Below are positions 52,292 through 61,570 of a stretch of 64,000 nt of DNA, in pieces (the stretch's first letter is position 1; every line of letters starts with the position of its first letter). A program made the position numbers and the translations under genes. The notes under the pieces were generated by a model. The model had not been told where the DNA came from and ran no database searches. It worked only from the letters and a program-made list of their open reading frames with translations. The stretch is from Paenibacillus nasutitermitis (GTDB lineage: Bacteria; Bacillota; Bacilli; Paenibacillales; Paenibacillaceae): assembly GCF_014641075.1 (NCBI RefSeq), contig NZ_BMHP01000001.1, positions 62,001 through 126,000 on the forward strand, in the 5' to 3' direction.

Positions 52292-54709
52292 ATGAAAACG
52301 GATGAATGGCGGCAGGAACAGGAGCGGCTGGAACGGGTCAGGAACAAGCTGATGACAAGAATCGCGGAGTTGGAGCCGGAGGTTACCGGACTGCGCGATC
52401 AGGCGGCGGACATGCGTAAGCGATTTTGGGAAGAACTGACGATCAACACGAGCACGACCGAAGATTTTGAAGACAGTTTTTACTCGGTTCAGCAGCAATC
52501 CGCAATGTTGGCGGAACGGGAGCGCGGCCACAAACGATTGGTGGATCAATGGAACGGCATGAAACGGTTGCTTCCATCCCCTTATTTCGGGCGCGTTGAT
52601 TTTCACGAAGATGGCTTGAATACAAGTGAGCAGGTCTACATCGGGGTATCCTCCTTCGTTGACGATGACGGACTGAATTTTCTGATCTATGACTGGCGTT
52701 CCCCCATCGCGAGCCTTTACTACGATTATCCTCCGGGTCGAGCTTCATATGTCACGCCGGGCGGAACTATCGAAGGGACAATGGAGCTCAAACGGCAGTT
52801 TCAAATTCAAGACGGACAAATCCGCAACATGTTCGACGCGAGCGAAACGATCGGAGACGAATTGCTGCAGCAAGTGCTCGGCAAGGACGCGGACTCGCAA
52901 ATGAAGAGTATCGTGGCGACCATTCAGAAGGAGCAGAACGCCATTATCCGGAACGACAAAAGCCGGATGCTCATTGTTCAGGGAGCGGCTGGAAGCGGGA
53001 AAACTTCTGCGGCCTTGCAGCGTGTGGCTTATTTGCTTTACAAACACCGTCAGACGATTAAAGCCGATCAGATCGTGTTGTTCTCGCCCAATTCGATGTT
53101 TGGCAGTTATGTTTCCACTGTCCTTCCAGAACTCGGCGAAGAGAATATGCAGCAGACGACGTTTCAGGAATATCTTGACTATTGGCTGAGTTCCCTATTA
53201 CGGTCCGAGGATCCCTTCGATCAGATCGAATACACACTGACAGCACAGGATAAACCGGGATATGAGGCTCGCATTCAGGGGATCGCGTACAAAACCTCCG
53301 AAGCTTTTCTGAAAGCCCTGCAGAACTACGGGAAGTGGCTGGGGAGGGAAGGGATGCGCTTCAAAGACATACGGTTTCGAAGTCGGGTGTTGATTACTGC
53401 GGAGCGTATGAGCGCGAAAATGTACGCTTTCGACAGTTCCCTGCCGTTGTTCAGCCGTGTCGTTCTTTTGCAGGAATGGCTGTTGAATGAACTGGCTTCG
53501 CTCGAACGCAAGGAACGGGACGCGTCCTGGGCACAGGAGGAACTAAATTATCTTGATAACGAACAGTATGCTGAATTTTTCGGCATGCTGCACAAAGAGA
53601 AGGAACTACTCGACCTTTCGGAGCACTATGCTATGGCTCGCGAGCTAATGAATAAAGAGCGTCGGGGAGATGAGGGTGACATTGACTTCGCTCAGCGTGA
53701 GGAGGAATTGATTCTTCGATCCATTGTGAAAAAAAGCTTTAAGCCATTAAGGAAAAGCGTGAGGAAATTTTCGTTTGTTGATATCAAAGGCTTATATGGC
53801 CAATTGTTCGGCGACGAAGCCTCATATCGGGAGAAAACAAATGAGGTTGTCATTCCCCCGCTGTGGTCGGAAATCTGCAAACAAACCAGAGATATGCTGA
53901 GCCGGGACGAATTGTTCCACGAGGACGCGACTCCTTATTTGTTTGTAAAAGAATTAGTCGAAGGTGTCCGGACGAACAAGGAGATCCGGCATGTTTTCGT
54001 CGATGAAGGTCAGGACTACTCGGCGTTTCAATATGAATATTTAAAAAAATTGTTCCCGCGTGCCCGGATGACGGTGCTCGGCGATTTTGGGCAAGCGATC
54101 TTCATGCAGGCCACAAATCTGGAAGCATCCGATTCTCCGCTGATGTGGCTTTTTGGCGAAGCCGATACAAGCCTGATCCGCCTTGTGCGCAGTTATCGAT
54201 CGACCAGAGAGATTGTGGAATTTACGAAATCACTGCTTGCCGGCGGGGACGAGATCGTACCGTTTGAAAGAAGAGGCCATAAACCCCTTCTGTTCCGATT
54301 GAACGACATGAAGAAGCGGGATGCGCAAATACTGGAAGATATCGTCTCGCTCAGAGCTGAGGGCTTCGCTTCCATCGCCGTCATCACAAAAACAGCAGCG
54401 GAAAGCCGGGAGGCCTACGATTCGTTACAAAGTCAAGGGGTTGGAGAGCTGCAGCGTATTACGAAGGAAACTCTCGTTTTTGAAAAAGGCGTAATGGTTA
54501 TTCCCGTGTATCTCGCCAAAGGCATTGAATTCGATGCCGTCTTCATCTATAATGCTTCGCCGGCAGCGTATAGCCGGGATAACGAACGCAAGCTTCTTTA
54601 TACGGCGTGTACGCGGGCCATGCATCGTCTTCATCTTTACACGACGGGCGATTGGTCGCCATTCGTGCAGGCATTGCCTGCGAATTTGTATGAGAAAGCG
54701 CCAGATTGA
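52292..54709 (+). CDS. helD: RNA polymerase recycling motor HelD (UvrD/Rep-like helicase)
   Basis: An 805-residue SF1 helicase. The start is the ATG at 52292 after GAGGGAGAG. An N-terminal coiled coil (residues about 5-70) is followed by the FGRVDF...YIGVSSF and IYDWRSPIASLYYDY block, which marks HelD. Walker A GAAGSGKT is near 231-238, the Walker B-type VDEGQDYSAFQ is near 570, and GDFGQAIF and the SYRSTREIVEFT motifs follow. HelD uses ATP to pull stalled RNA polymerase off DNA and recycle it. It is monocistronic. Confidence 0.92.
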   Translation: MKTDEWRQEQERLERVRNKLMTRIAELEPEVTGLRDQAADMRKRFWEELTINTSTTEDFEDSFYSVQQQSAMLAERERGHKRLVDQWNGMKRLLPSPYFGRVDFHEDGLNTSEQVYIGVSSFVDDDGLNFLIYDWRSPIASLYYDYPPGRASYVTPGGTIEGTMELKRQFQIQDGQIRNMFDASETIGDELLQQVLGKDADSQMKSIVATIQKEQNAIIRNDKSRMLIVQGAAGSGKTSAALQRVAYLLYKHRQTIKADQIVLFSPNSMFGSYVSTVLPELGEENMQQTTFQEYLDYWLSSLLRSEDPFDQIEYTLTAQDKPGYEARIQGIAYKTSEAFLKALQNYGKWLGREGMRFKDIRFRSRVLITAERMSAKMYAFDSSLPLFSRVVLLQEWLLNELASLERKERDASWAQEELNYLDNEQYAEFFGMLHKEKELLDLSEHYAMARELMNKERRGDEGDIDFAQREEELILRSIVKKSFKPLRKSVRKFSFVDIKGLYGQLFGDEASYREKTNEVVIPPLWSEICKQTRDMLSRDELFHEDATPYLFVKELVEGVRTNKEIRHVFVDEGQDYSAFQYEYLKKLFPRARMTVLGDFGQAIFMQATNLEASDSPLMWLFGEADTSLIRLVRSYRSTREIVEFTKSLLAGGDEIVPFERRGHKPLLFRLNDMKKRDAQILEDIVSLRAEGFASIAVITKTAAESREAYDSLQSQGVGELQRITKETLVFEKGVMVIPVYLAKGIEFDAVFIYNASPAAYSRDNERKLLYTACTRAMHRLHLYTTGDWSPFVQALPANLYEKAPD

Positions 54710-55135
54710 CAGAGGGGCGGTGACTTCGGCCGCGACATGCTGCGCCCCAGATTCAGCAATTCTTCAGCGTTATCCTGTAGCCGGCCATCAAGGACGGTTG
54801 TAAGTAAAAATCCCTCGACGACTCCTTTTTTCCGCGTGTCAGCGTCCATCGAAGAATAAATCCATTTGTTTCCCGACCATTATTTTTATCCATACAATGC
54901 TCGGTGTGCAGAAAGAAGGGATCTATGACAGCTCCTACGCAAACTAGACCGAAGTCAGCCGGAAGGGGGCAAACAGGACCCGGCGATGAAGGGGCACTAA
55001 TCGCGAAGCGGCTCCGATTCGTTACGCATGCAAATAGCCTTGGCCGTTAGTCGGCCAAGGTTTTTTTGCTGATTATATCAAGTCTGCACAATATGTCAAT
55101 CCACCTCGCGGGCTCGGCACTTTGTTTCTGTCGCA
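54710..55135. other. Gap after helD with a terminator but no clear gene
   Basis: About 430 bases. A 41-codon frame starting MTAPTQTRPKSAG near 54925 is low-complexity and not convincing. The strong terminator at 55038-55067 is 330 bases from the helD stop, so either helD has a long 3' UTR or an unannotated transcript ends here. Confidence 0.4.
55038..55067 (+). terminator. Intrinsic terminator
   Basis: CCTTGGCCG-TTAGT-CGGCCAAGG followed by seven Ts. It is a perfect nine-base stem. Confidence 0.92.
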
Positions 55136-55194
55136 GGTTAATAAATGGCTGTCGTTCGGAAAGATTTGACCGTTAACAGCGATGTCTTTAATTT
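55136..55194 (+). promoter_or_regulatory. Shared promoter/operator block, copy 1
   Basis: GGTTAATAA, then GTCGTTCGGAAAG, then TTGACC (55166-55171), a 17-base spacer containing GATG, and TAATTT. Copy 2 at 58601-58658 has the same words at the same spacing. It drives the aminotransferase and Gfo/Idh genes. Confidence 0.65.
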
Positions 55195-55236
55195 AATATT
55201 GAATTATGAAAGATAACTGGCAGGGGGAAACAAACA

Positions 55237-56487
55237 ATGGATGAAGTAAAGCTCGCCATACATGGTGGAAGCAAGGTCAAAACGACTCCGTTTGGCACCG
55301 GCAAACGATTTGGACTTGAGGAAGCGAAGGAACTGCTCGAAGCGCTTGAGCAAAATACGCTATTTTATCATTTTGGCGGAAAAGTGAAGCGTTTTCTTGG
55401 CGATTTTAACGATATATACGGGGTCAAGCACAGTGTGGCGACTTCGTCGGGTACGGCTGCAATTCACGTGGCGCTTGGGGTGGCCGGCATTGCTGTAGGG
55501 GATGAAGTCATTACGAGTCCGATTACGGATCAGGGAACGCTGGTCGGTATTTTGTATCAGAATGCGATTCCGGTTTTCGCTGATTTGGATCCACATACGT
55601 ATAACCTTGACCCTAAGTCGGTCGAAGCCCGGATAACGCCGCGGACGAAAGCGATTCTCGTCGTTCATCTTGCCGGGAACCCTTGCGATATGGATGCCAT
55701 TATGGCGATTGCGGACAAATACGGCTTGAAAGTAATCGAAGATTGCGCGCAAAGCTATTTATCGCGGTATAAAGGGCGGCTGGTCGGTACGATCGGCGAT
55801 TACGGCTGCTTCAGCACAAACGATTTCAAGCATATTTCTACCGGAGACGGCGGTATCGTAACAATCAATTCCGGGAGCGAAGAGGATTATTTCCGGACGC
55901 ATGCATTCGCAGACAAAAACTATCAGCGTTTCGGCACGTCCGTCGTGCGCGATCTGTCCTTTCTGGCGCCGAATTACCGGATGACCGAGCTGCAAGGCGC
56001 AGTCGGAATCGCGCAGCTCAAGAAGCTTCAGTGGATATGCGACAAGCGCCGTGCATACGGCGACCGGCTGACAGCCGGCATCTGCGATCTGCCGGGCATC
56101 CATCCGCACCAGGTAACGGCCGGCTCTGAAAGCTCGTACTGGTTTTATATGCTGCGCGTCGATGAGACGCAGCTTTCGTGTACGCGGGACGAATTCGCTG
56201 AAGCGCTTTCGGCGGAAGGCATATCATGCGGGGCGGGCTACATCTCGCAGCCTGTGTATATGCAGCCGATGTTTCAGAAGAAACAAGCGTACAAAGGCTC
56301 GCATTTCCCGTTCGATCTGTCCGATTGCAGCTATGACGAGGGGCTGTGTCCCAATGCGGAGGAAATATTAAAGTCGGGAGTCAGGCTGCCGGTTAACGAG
56401 TTTTTCACGGAAGACGATGTAGAAGATATGATTCAAGGAATCCGCAAAGTAGCCCTGTATTACGGAGCTTCGCAGCGTGCTAATTAG
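55237..56487 (+). CDS. DegT/DnrJ/EryC1/StrS family PLP aminotransferase
   Basis: A 416-residue fold-type I aminotransferase. Near residue 70 is SSGTAAIHVALGVAGI (phosphate anchor), then DAxxSPIT-type loops. The PLP lysine is in STNDFKHISTGDGG (near residue 203), preceded by EDCAQSYLSRYKG. The family aminates keto-sugars or cyclitols. With the oxidoreductase downstream it could convert a hydroxyl to an amine or do the reverse. The ATG follows GCAGGGGGAAACAAACA. It is transcribed from the shared promoter block just upstream. Confidence 0.93.
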   Translation: MDEVKLAIHGGSKVKTTPFGTGKRFGLEEAKELLEALEQNTLFYHFGGKVKRFLGDFNDIYGVKHSVATSSGTAAIHVALGVAGIAVGDEVITSPITDQGTLVGILYQNAIPVFADLDPHTYNLDPKSVEARITPRTKAILVVHLAGNPCDMDAIMAIADKYGLKVIEDCAQSYLSRYKGRLVGTIGDYGCFSTNDFKHISTGDGGIVTINSGSEEDYFRTHAFADKNYQRFGTSVVRDLSFLAPNYRMTELQGAVGIAQLKKLQWICDKRRAYGDRLTAGICDLPGIHPHQVTAGSESSYWFYMLRVDETQLSCTRDEFAEALSAEGISCGAGYISQPVYMQPMFQKKQAYKGSHFPFDLSDCSYDEGLCPNAEEILKSGVRLPVNEFFTEDDVEDMIQGIRKVALYYGASQRAN

Positions 56488-56532
56488 GTGATCGAGACTG
56501 AAGGACCAAATCGCAAAAGGACAGGTGAACCC

Positions 56533-57477
56533 ATGGAGACAAATAAACCAGTACCCCAGCAGCCGCTTAAGCTTGGATTGATTGGCTTGGATACGTCGCA
56601 TGTCACCGCATTTGCTGGATTGCTTAACGACCGGGATCATCCTTACCATGTTCCTGGAGGGACAATCGTAGCTGCGTATCCGGGTATCGCCTCCAAGGAT
56701 TTTAGGTTGAGTTATAACCGGATAGAACAATTTACGGAAGAGATTAGAACACAACATGGTATTGCGATAGAAGAGTCTGTGGAGGCTTTGGCGGAGCGCT
56801 GCGATGCAATGTTCATAGAATCTGTAGACGGGCGCGTTCATCTGGATATCTTCCGCAGGGTAGCACCTTATGGCAAGCCGGTATTTATAGACAAACCATT
56901 CACGTTAAACAGCAAGGATGCGGAGCAAATAGTAGCAATAGCGAACCAATACAGCGTACCTGTTATGAGCTGCTCGTCATTGCGTTATGCCGAGGGGCTA
57001 TTGGAGCAGCTGACGCCGGAACGGCAGGCAGCTGCAGGTCCGATCATCGGAGCGGATTGTTATGGACCGATGATGATCGAACAGACGCAGCCTGGATTGT
57101 TCTGGTATGGCATTCATTCAGTAGAGATGTTGTATCGGATTATGGGACAGGGCTGCATTTCGATATCTGCAGTGTCGAACGAAGATCATGATTTGATCAT
57201 CGGCAGGTGGAAGGATGGCAGAATCGGTACGATACGCGGCAACCGCAGCGGCAATAGCAAGTTTGGCGCGCTTATTCACCGTGAGCAAGAGACCGACTCT
57301 GTCGATGTGTATGCGAATCCCAAACCGTATTATGCTTCTATGCTGGAGCGGGTTATAGAGATGTTTCATACCCGTCAATCAGATATTCCATCCGAGGAGA
57401 CGATAGAAATCATTCGTTTCATCGAGCGTGCGAATGAATGCCGATTAAGCGGAAACCCGGGTGAACGTGCGTTGTAA
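56533..57477 (+). CDS. Gfo/Idh/MocA family oxidoreductase
   Basis: A 314-residue NAD(P)-dependent oxidoreductase starting at the ATG at 56533. An earlier GTG at 56488 directly after the previous stop has no site. The N-terminal strand is LKLGLIGLDTSHV, so the usual GxGxxG is altered (GLIGLDTSH), which is seen in a subfamily. The catalytic-site motif is VFIDKPFTLN, with DKP in place of EKP. It probably oxidises a sugar or cyclitol hydroxyl to the ketone used by the aminotransferase. It is 45 bases downstream of that gene and is followed by a hairpin. Confidence 0.85.
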   Translation: METNKPVPQQPLKLGLIGLDTSHVTAFAGLLNDRDHPYHVPGGTIVAAYPGIASKDFRLSYNRIEQFTEEIRTQHGIAIEESVEALAERCDAMFIESVDGRVHLDIFRRVAPYGKPVFIDKPFTLNSKDAEQIVAIANQYSVPVMSCSSLRYAEGLLEQLTPERQAAAGPIIGADCYGPMMIEQTQPGLFWYGIHSVEMLYRIMGQGCISISAVSNEDHDLIIGRWKDGRIGTIRGNRSGNSKFGALIHREQETDSVDVYANPKPYYASMLERVIEMFHTRQSDIPSEETIEIIRFIERANECRLSGNPGERAL

Positions 57478-57526
57478 GCCGGGTTTAATCGCAAGGAAGC
57501 GAGATGCATTGGCTTAGTAACAAGTG

Positions 57527-57569
57527 AGGGCTGTCTCCTGGCGCATCATTTTGTCTGGGAGGCAGCCCT
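57527..57569. terminator. Hairpin between convergent genes
   Basis: AGGGCTGTCTCC pairs with GGGAGGCAGCCCT across an 18-base loop, between the Gfo/Idh gene and the convergent AraC gene. There is no strong T-run. Confidence 0.65.
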
Positions 57570-57622
57570 GCTGATGTCCGGAACAAATCTTATCTATAAA
57601 ACGGGATCTGGCAGACAAACGC

Positions 57623-58579
57623 TCAGTGGGAGTTCCGCTGGGCAGTCCGGTATTCGGAAGGCGTCATTCCCGTATGTGCCTTGAAAACCCGGGTGAAGGT
57701 CCGAAAAGAATCGAACCCAACTTCTGGCGGAAGATCCGTCACAGCCAAATCTGTCGAAATGAGCAGGCTGATGGCGCTTCGGACGCGCAGTGCATGCAGG
57801 TAATGGAGAAAGCTTTGCCCGGTCCGTTTCTTGAAAGAACGGCTGAAATACGGCGGGCTGATTCCGTATCGGCTTGCCAGTTGTTCCAACTTCAAGCTGT
57901 CAATATAGTGAAGATGAACGTACTGGATGACGTCTCGCATCGTATCTATTGATCCCGAGCTTCCCTTATGTTGTTTCTCGGATTGCTGGATCGTGTCTTT
58001 TTGAACGAGGGTGTTGCCGGCAACCGCGTCTTCCGCCAATTTCGCATGTTCTTCTCCGTACGTTTGGAAATGCACACGCAGCAGCAGCAGAAGCACTTCT
58101 GTCAGTTTGGCCAAAATGAGGCTCGTTCGACCGATCTCCGTATGGTCATTCTCCCAAAGCATGTCGTCCATCAGCTGTTTCATTCTGGTCGTTTGCTCTG
58201 TATTCAACGTGACAGCAGGGGGAGCTTGATTGCCGAACTGAAGCAGAAAGTTATAGTGACCGGAAGTGAGCGGAGTACCGGAAAGAAGGGCAATATCGAA
58301 AATAATGCAATATTTGCGGATGCCCGTCGAGCCTGGGTCGCTATGAAAATGATGCAATTGATGCGGCGGGATGAACGTCACCGTTCCGGGGAGCAGCGGA
58401 TACTTGATGCCGCCAACCGTTTGCGAGCCGCGGCCTTCAATCGCGAAGGAAAGCTCGGCGAAATTGTGATGATGCAGCTCAGACCTCTCGGTCAAATACG
58501 TCCAAATCATAAATGGGAACTTTCGCTGCTGTCCGTTCGTGTCAAGAATGATTTCCTGATATAGGGGATATTGCGCCAT
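57623..58579 (-). CDS. AraC family transcriptional regulator
   Basis: A 318-residue regulator with a cupin half that contains HHHNFAELSFAIEGRGSQTVGG and LLPGTVTFIPPHQLHHFHSDPG (a His-rich ligand or metal pocket). A low-complexity linker follows near 200. The C-terminal helix-turn-helix pair is LKLEQLASRYGISPPYFSRSF and AVTDLPPEVGFDSFRTFTRVF. It is divergent from the amidohydrolase gene, with the shared promoter block between them, so it is the likely regulator of both blocks (55136 and 58601). Confidence 0.92.
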   Translation of the reverse strand: MAQYPLYQEIILDTNGQQRKFPFMIWTYLTERSELHHHNFAELSFAIEGRGSQTVGGIKYPLLPGTVTFIPPHQLHHFHSDPGSTGIRKYCIIFDIALLSGTPLTSGHYNFLLQFGNQAPPAVTLNTEQTTRMKQLMDDMLWENDHTEIGRTSLILAKLTEVLLLLLRVHFQTYGEEHAKLAEDAVAGNTLVQKDTIQQSEKQHKGSSGSIDTMRDVIQYVHLHYIDSLKLEQLASRYGISPPYFSRSFKKRTGQSFLHYLHALRVRSAISLLISTDLAVTDLPPEVGFDSFRTFTRVFKAHTGMTPSEYRTAQRNSH

Positions 58580-58600
58580 GTTGTCTGCTCAACGCCTTCC

Positions 58601-58658
58601 GGTTAATAATTGCAGTCATTCGGAAAGACTTGACCGTTATCCTCGATGGCATTATTCT
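58601..58658 (+). promoter_or_regulatory. Shared promoter/operator block, copy 2
   Basis: GGTTAATAA, GTCATTCGGAAAG, TTGACC (58630-58635), a 17-base spacer with CGATG, and TATTCT (58653-58658). It matches copy 1 at 55136-55194 in about three quarters of positions. It promotes the amidohydrolase gene. Confidence 0.68.
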
Positions 58659-58687
58659 ATCATAAAATTATGAACAGGAGGATCACC

Positions 58688-59545
58688 ATGATTATCGATG
58701 TGCATAATCACCCTGATTGGTATGGATACGATCTGGATAAGTTTCTGAATAACATGAGGCAGTACAACATCGACCGAACATGGATGCTCAGCTGGGAAGC
58801 CCCACAGGATGAATATGATCCGGCTTACAATGCCAAAGTCCCCGATCATGACGGGACCGGCCCGATTTCATATAAACGATGCGTAGAGTATGCAAGAAGG
58901 CATCCCGATAAATTTGTGATCGGCTATGCGCCCGACCCTCGTAGGCCGGATGCGATCGATAAACTGCAAGCTGCAGTCGAGCTATACGGTGTCCGTGTAT
59001 ATGGTGAGCTGAAGCTTCGGATGATGTACGACAATCCTGATGCGATCCGGCTCTACCGATATTGTGGAGGAATGGGGCTGCCAGTGCTCGTGCACATCGA
59101 TTACGAATTCGATACCGGCGTGAAATACCCGCGTCCGAACTGGTGGTACGGCGGCGGAATCGGGGCGTTCGAGAGGGCGGTAGAGGCATGTCCGGAAACG
59201 ATATTTATCGGCCACGCACCTGGCTTCTGGGCGCATTTGTCGGGGGATGACCAATATAATAAGGTGCCGTATCCAAGCGGCTCGATCAAGCCGGGCGGCA
59301 AGGTAGTGGATATGATGCGGCGCTACCCGAATTTGTATTGCGACATCTCCGCAGGCTCGGGGCATAGCGCATTAAACCGCGATCTGTCGTTCACCCGCGA
59401 GTTTCTGACCGAATTCCAGGACCGCGTTCTATACGGAAGGGATTATATGGATAACATCCATCAGACGCTGCTAAACGAGCTGGGGCTGGAGCGGCAGGTG
59501 CTTGATAAAATATACGCCGGCAACGCGCTGCGCCTGGTTCCGTAA
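58688..59545 (+). CDS. Amidohydrolase family protein
   Basis: A 285-residue TIM-barrel hydrolase starting at the ATG at 58688, with AGGAGG at 58677-58682. The first metal site is canonical, H-x-H in MIIDVHNHPDW, unlike the D-x-H pairs of the amidohydrolases at 3858 and 14632. Further ligands are in VLVHIDYEF and FIGHAPGFW, and the catalytic Asp is in LYGRDYMDN. It is probably cytoplasmic and under the AraC protein divergent from it. The substrate could be a lactone or amide linked to the sugar modified by the aminotransferase pair. Confidence 0.88.
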   Translation: MIIDVHNHPDWYGYDLDKFLNNMRQYNIDRTWMLSWEAPQDEYDPAYNAKVPDHDGTGPISYKRCVEYARRHPDKFVIGYAPDPRRPDAIDKLQAAVELYGVRVYGELKLRMMYDNPDAIRLYRYCGGMGLPVLVHIDYEFDTGVKYPRPNWWYGGGIGAFERAVEACPETIFIGHAPGFWAHLSGDDQYNKVPYPSGSIKPGGKVVDMMRRYPNLYCDISAGSGHSALNRDLSFTREFLTEFQDRVLYGRDYMDNIHQTLLNELGLERQVLDKIYAGNALRLVP

Positions 59546-59570
59546 GGACGGCAGGCGTCAAATGGGGCTA

Positions 59571-59616
59571 GCAGCAGCGCGATTGTATTTTCGGATCGCG
59601 CTGCAGCTGTCTTTTT
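59571..59616 (+). terminator. Intrinsic terminator after the amidohydrolase gene
   Basis: GCAGCGCGAT/ATCGCGCTGC stem around an 11-base loop, then GCTGTCTTTTTA. Confidence 0.82.
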
Positions 59617-59630
59617 ATGTTTCGCTTTGA

Positions 59631-61049
59631 CTATTTTAAAGTCACATTTGAAGTGAAAGCATTCCTATTAACATTCGCTTCCTTCAGCGACTGGATCTTC
59701 ACGCCGTTTACATACAGCCCATTAATCTCGATATCATCCGTAAGATGCTCCCTGCTTGCGCCTGATAGTGAGATTTCCGGCAGCGGCAGGCCTTCCTCCA
59801 GGTAAACATGAATATCCCGCAGCTTAATATGCCGGATTGATCCGAGCAGATTATCATTCGACCAACGTCCGCAATACGACTCCGCCAGGAACAGCACTGG
59901 AATATGAGGAGGAAGTTCTGCCGGGTACGTCATATCTTCGGTGTATTGATAGATTGGAGGAAGCGCATGTCTGGAATATTCTACACGGATATTTTCAAAG
60001 AGGATGTCTGTCACATTCGCTCTATCCCCGTTCTGAATGTCCATTGCTATATGGATAGTATGGATGATGTCGCAGTCACGAAATACAATATTCCTGTATT
60101 CGTCTGCACAGGTTTCGGCACCGATCTCGAGCGCTCTCCCCCAATCACACCACACGACACAGCCTTGGACCAGGATATTCTCCACCAAACGGGTATCATA
60201 TTCCTTTAATCCCTTCAAGACGATGGCGTCATCAAAATTTCGGAGGAAGCTGTTCTGGACTATGCCATTGGAGCTGTTGACAAAATCGATTCCGTCCGAG
60301 TTATAACGCCACATTCCGATCATTTTAATGTTGTCGATAAACGTATTGTCGCAATGAAACAGGGTCATTGCCCACGAACATGCATCGCGTATAATAATGC
60401 CGCTAATTTCAATATTGCGGCAATTGTGGAAAGTCAAAGATGTTGGACAGCCAAGACAACGGCTATCTTCACGTTGGAATGTGCTGTTATCCAGGATTCC
60501 GTATCCGGTGATCCGGATGTTTTTCTTGCCTCTGGCATAGATGGAAGTATGCACAACCGCTCCAGCATCCATATAGATGGTCTGATTGTCCTGCATTTCA
60601 ATAATTCCGGGGTAGTGCGAGCCTGGGCCGAAATATAGAGTTCCACCGTCCTGGATAATCGGTTCTTCATTTGCTGGCGGGTTTACAAAAATATGCAAGG
60701 CATAATGAAAGCCGTCAAGTTCCAGTGTATACTGACCGGTCTTATCAATATTAAACGCAATCTTGGTGCCGTTTATTACAGGATGGATGTCGCGGGATAG
60801 AGGACGAACAACCATTTCTTCAAAGGGTCTGACCGGTTCTACAATGAGCTCAACCGATTCATCTGCTGCAAAAGACAGGAAAGACGCCATTTCGGTTTGA
60901 TCAAGTGCCCTTTGATGTCCTGGCCATTCTGTATTGAAGGGTACAGCCGATACTCTAGCCTCATAAACCTCAACAGGTAAACCATTTAGAGTCACCTTAT
61001 AATCATTCGATCGTTTTTCATTTTGCGGGAATGGGGGGATGAGCAGCAA
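59631..61049 (-). CDS. Glycoside hydrolase family 28-type protein
   Basis: A 472-residue right-handed beta-helix protein. The start is a TTG at 61049, 8 bases after AAGGAG. A GTG at 61058 overlaps that site. The C-terminal two thirds carry repeated beta-helix turns and the GH28 acid residues: NSDGIDF, RNFDDAIVLKG and then DWGRALEIG, where the usual G-H-G is changed. The canonical R-I-K near the end is not evident, so activity may differ from polygalacturonase. There is no signal peptide, so it is likely intracellular. An AT-rich promoter region precedes it. Confidence 0.82.
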   Translation of the reverse strand: MLLIPPFPQNEKRSNDYKVTLNGLPVEVYEARVSAVPFNTEWPGHQRALDQTEMASFLSFAADESVELIVEPVRPFEEMVVRPLSRDIHPVINGTKIAFNIDKTGQYTLELDGFHYALHIFVNPPANEEPIIQDGGTLYFGPGSHYPGIIEMQDNQTIYMDAGAVVHTSIYARGKKNIRITGYGILDNSTFQREDSRCLGCPTSLTFHNCRNIEISGIIIRDACSWAMTLFHCDNTFIDNIKMIGMWRYNSDGIDFVNSSNGIVQNSFLRNFDDAIVLKGLKEYDTRLVENILVQGCVVWCDWGRALEIGAETCADEYRNIVFRDCDIIHTIHIAMDIQNGDRANVTDILFENIRVEYSRHALPPIYQYTEDMTYPAELPPHIPVLFLAESYCGRWSNDNLLGSIRHIKLRDIHVYLEEGLPLPEISLSGASREHLTDDIEINGLYVNGVKIQSLKEANVNRNAFTSNVTLK

Positions 61050-61129
61050 AAAGATCACTCCTTAATATATATATATACATTTAGTATACTAAAAACGTTT
61101 AAAGTATACTATACGCATGGCGGAGTCGA

Positions 61130-61311
61130 CCTGCAGGTTTTCAATCACCCGTACTAAAGCGATTTATTGAAGGGCTAAGCGACGTCTGTAAGGAGAATGC
61201 GGTTCGTCTGAAATTGTCTTCGCTACCAGCGATCTGAAGGCGCTGGGCATGCTGAGAGCAGCCAAAGAGCAAGGGCTGTCGATACCCAAAGACGTCAGCA
61301 TCGTAGGTTAC
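61130..61311 (+). pseudogene. Relic of a LacI family regulator
   Basis: Two fragments in different frames. First is an upstream piece reading RFIEGLSDVCKENAV. After a frameshift, FATSDLKALGMLRAAKEQGLSIPKDVSIVGY follows, the signature of the LacI C-terminal effector domain. The DNA-binding domain and the rest are missing. It lies between the GH28 gene and the second candidate small RNA, marking a past deletion. Confidence 0.75.
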
Positions 61312-61357
61312 GTATCGTGGCTCACTCTTATAATCGATGGGAAAAAAACGGACCCAG

Positions 61358-61424
61358 GCAAAAAAAAGGAGCCTACGGCAAATCCGCAGGCACAAGAGAG
61401 AATATATAATAAAGGGGGGTCATG
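61358..61424 (-). ncRNA. Candidate small RNA, copy 2
   Basis: Same organisation as 36352-36417. On the minus strand, TATAAT (61430-61435) precedes a segment with CATGACCCCCCTTTATTAT. A stem follows in 61371-61391 (GCCTGCGG with CCGTAGGC, one G-U pair), then TCCTTTTTTTTG. The T-run is longer than in copy 1. No ORF of useful length is on either strand. Confidence 0.55.
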
Positions 61425-61429
61425 TCTTT

Positions 61430-61484
61430 ATTATAGGCAGACAAGATGAAATGAACATGAAGGAAATATTACAATTATATTACA
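61430..61484 (-). promoter_or_regulatory. Promoter with WalR-like box upstream of candidate sRNA copy 2
   Basis: Minus-strand TATAAT at 61430-61435 and TGTAAT-ATAAT-TGTAAT at 61468-61484, in the same spacing as copy 1. Confidence 0.5.
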
Positions 61485-61535
61485 AACACATCCTAGTTGA
61501 TCCTTAGGGTCCGATCAGCAAAATAATCACCGTGA

Positions 61536-61570
61536 CAAGACTGTCGAGATGACAGTCTTGTTTTTGTTTT
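61536..61570 (+). terminator. Intrinsic terminator
   Basis: CAAGACTGTC-GAGAT-GACAGTCTTG followed by TTTTTGTTTT. It is the probable former terminator of the lost LacI gene or its neighbour. Confidence 0.9.
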
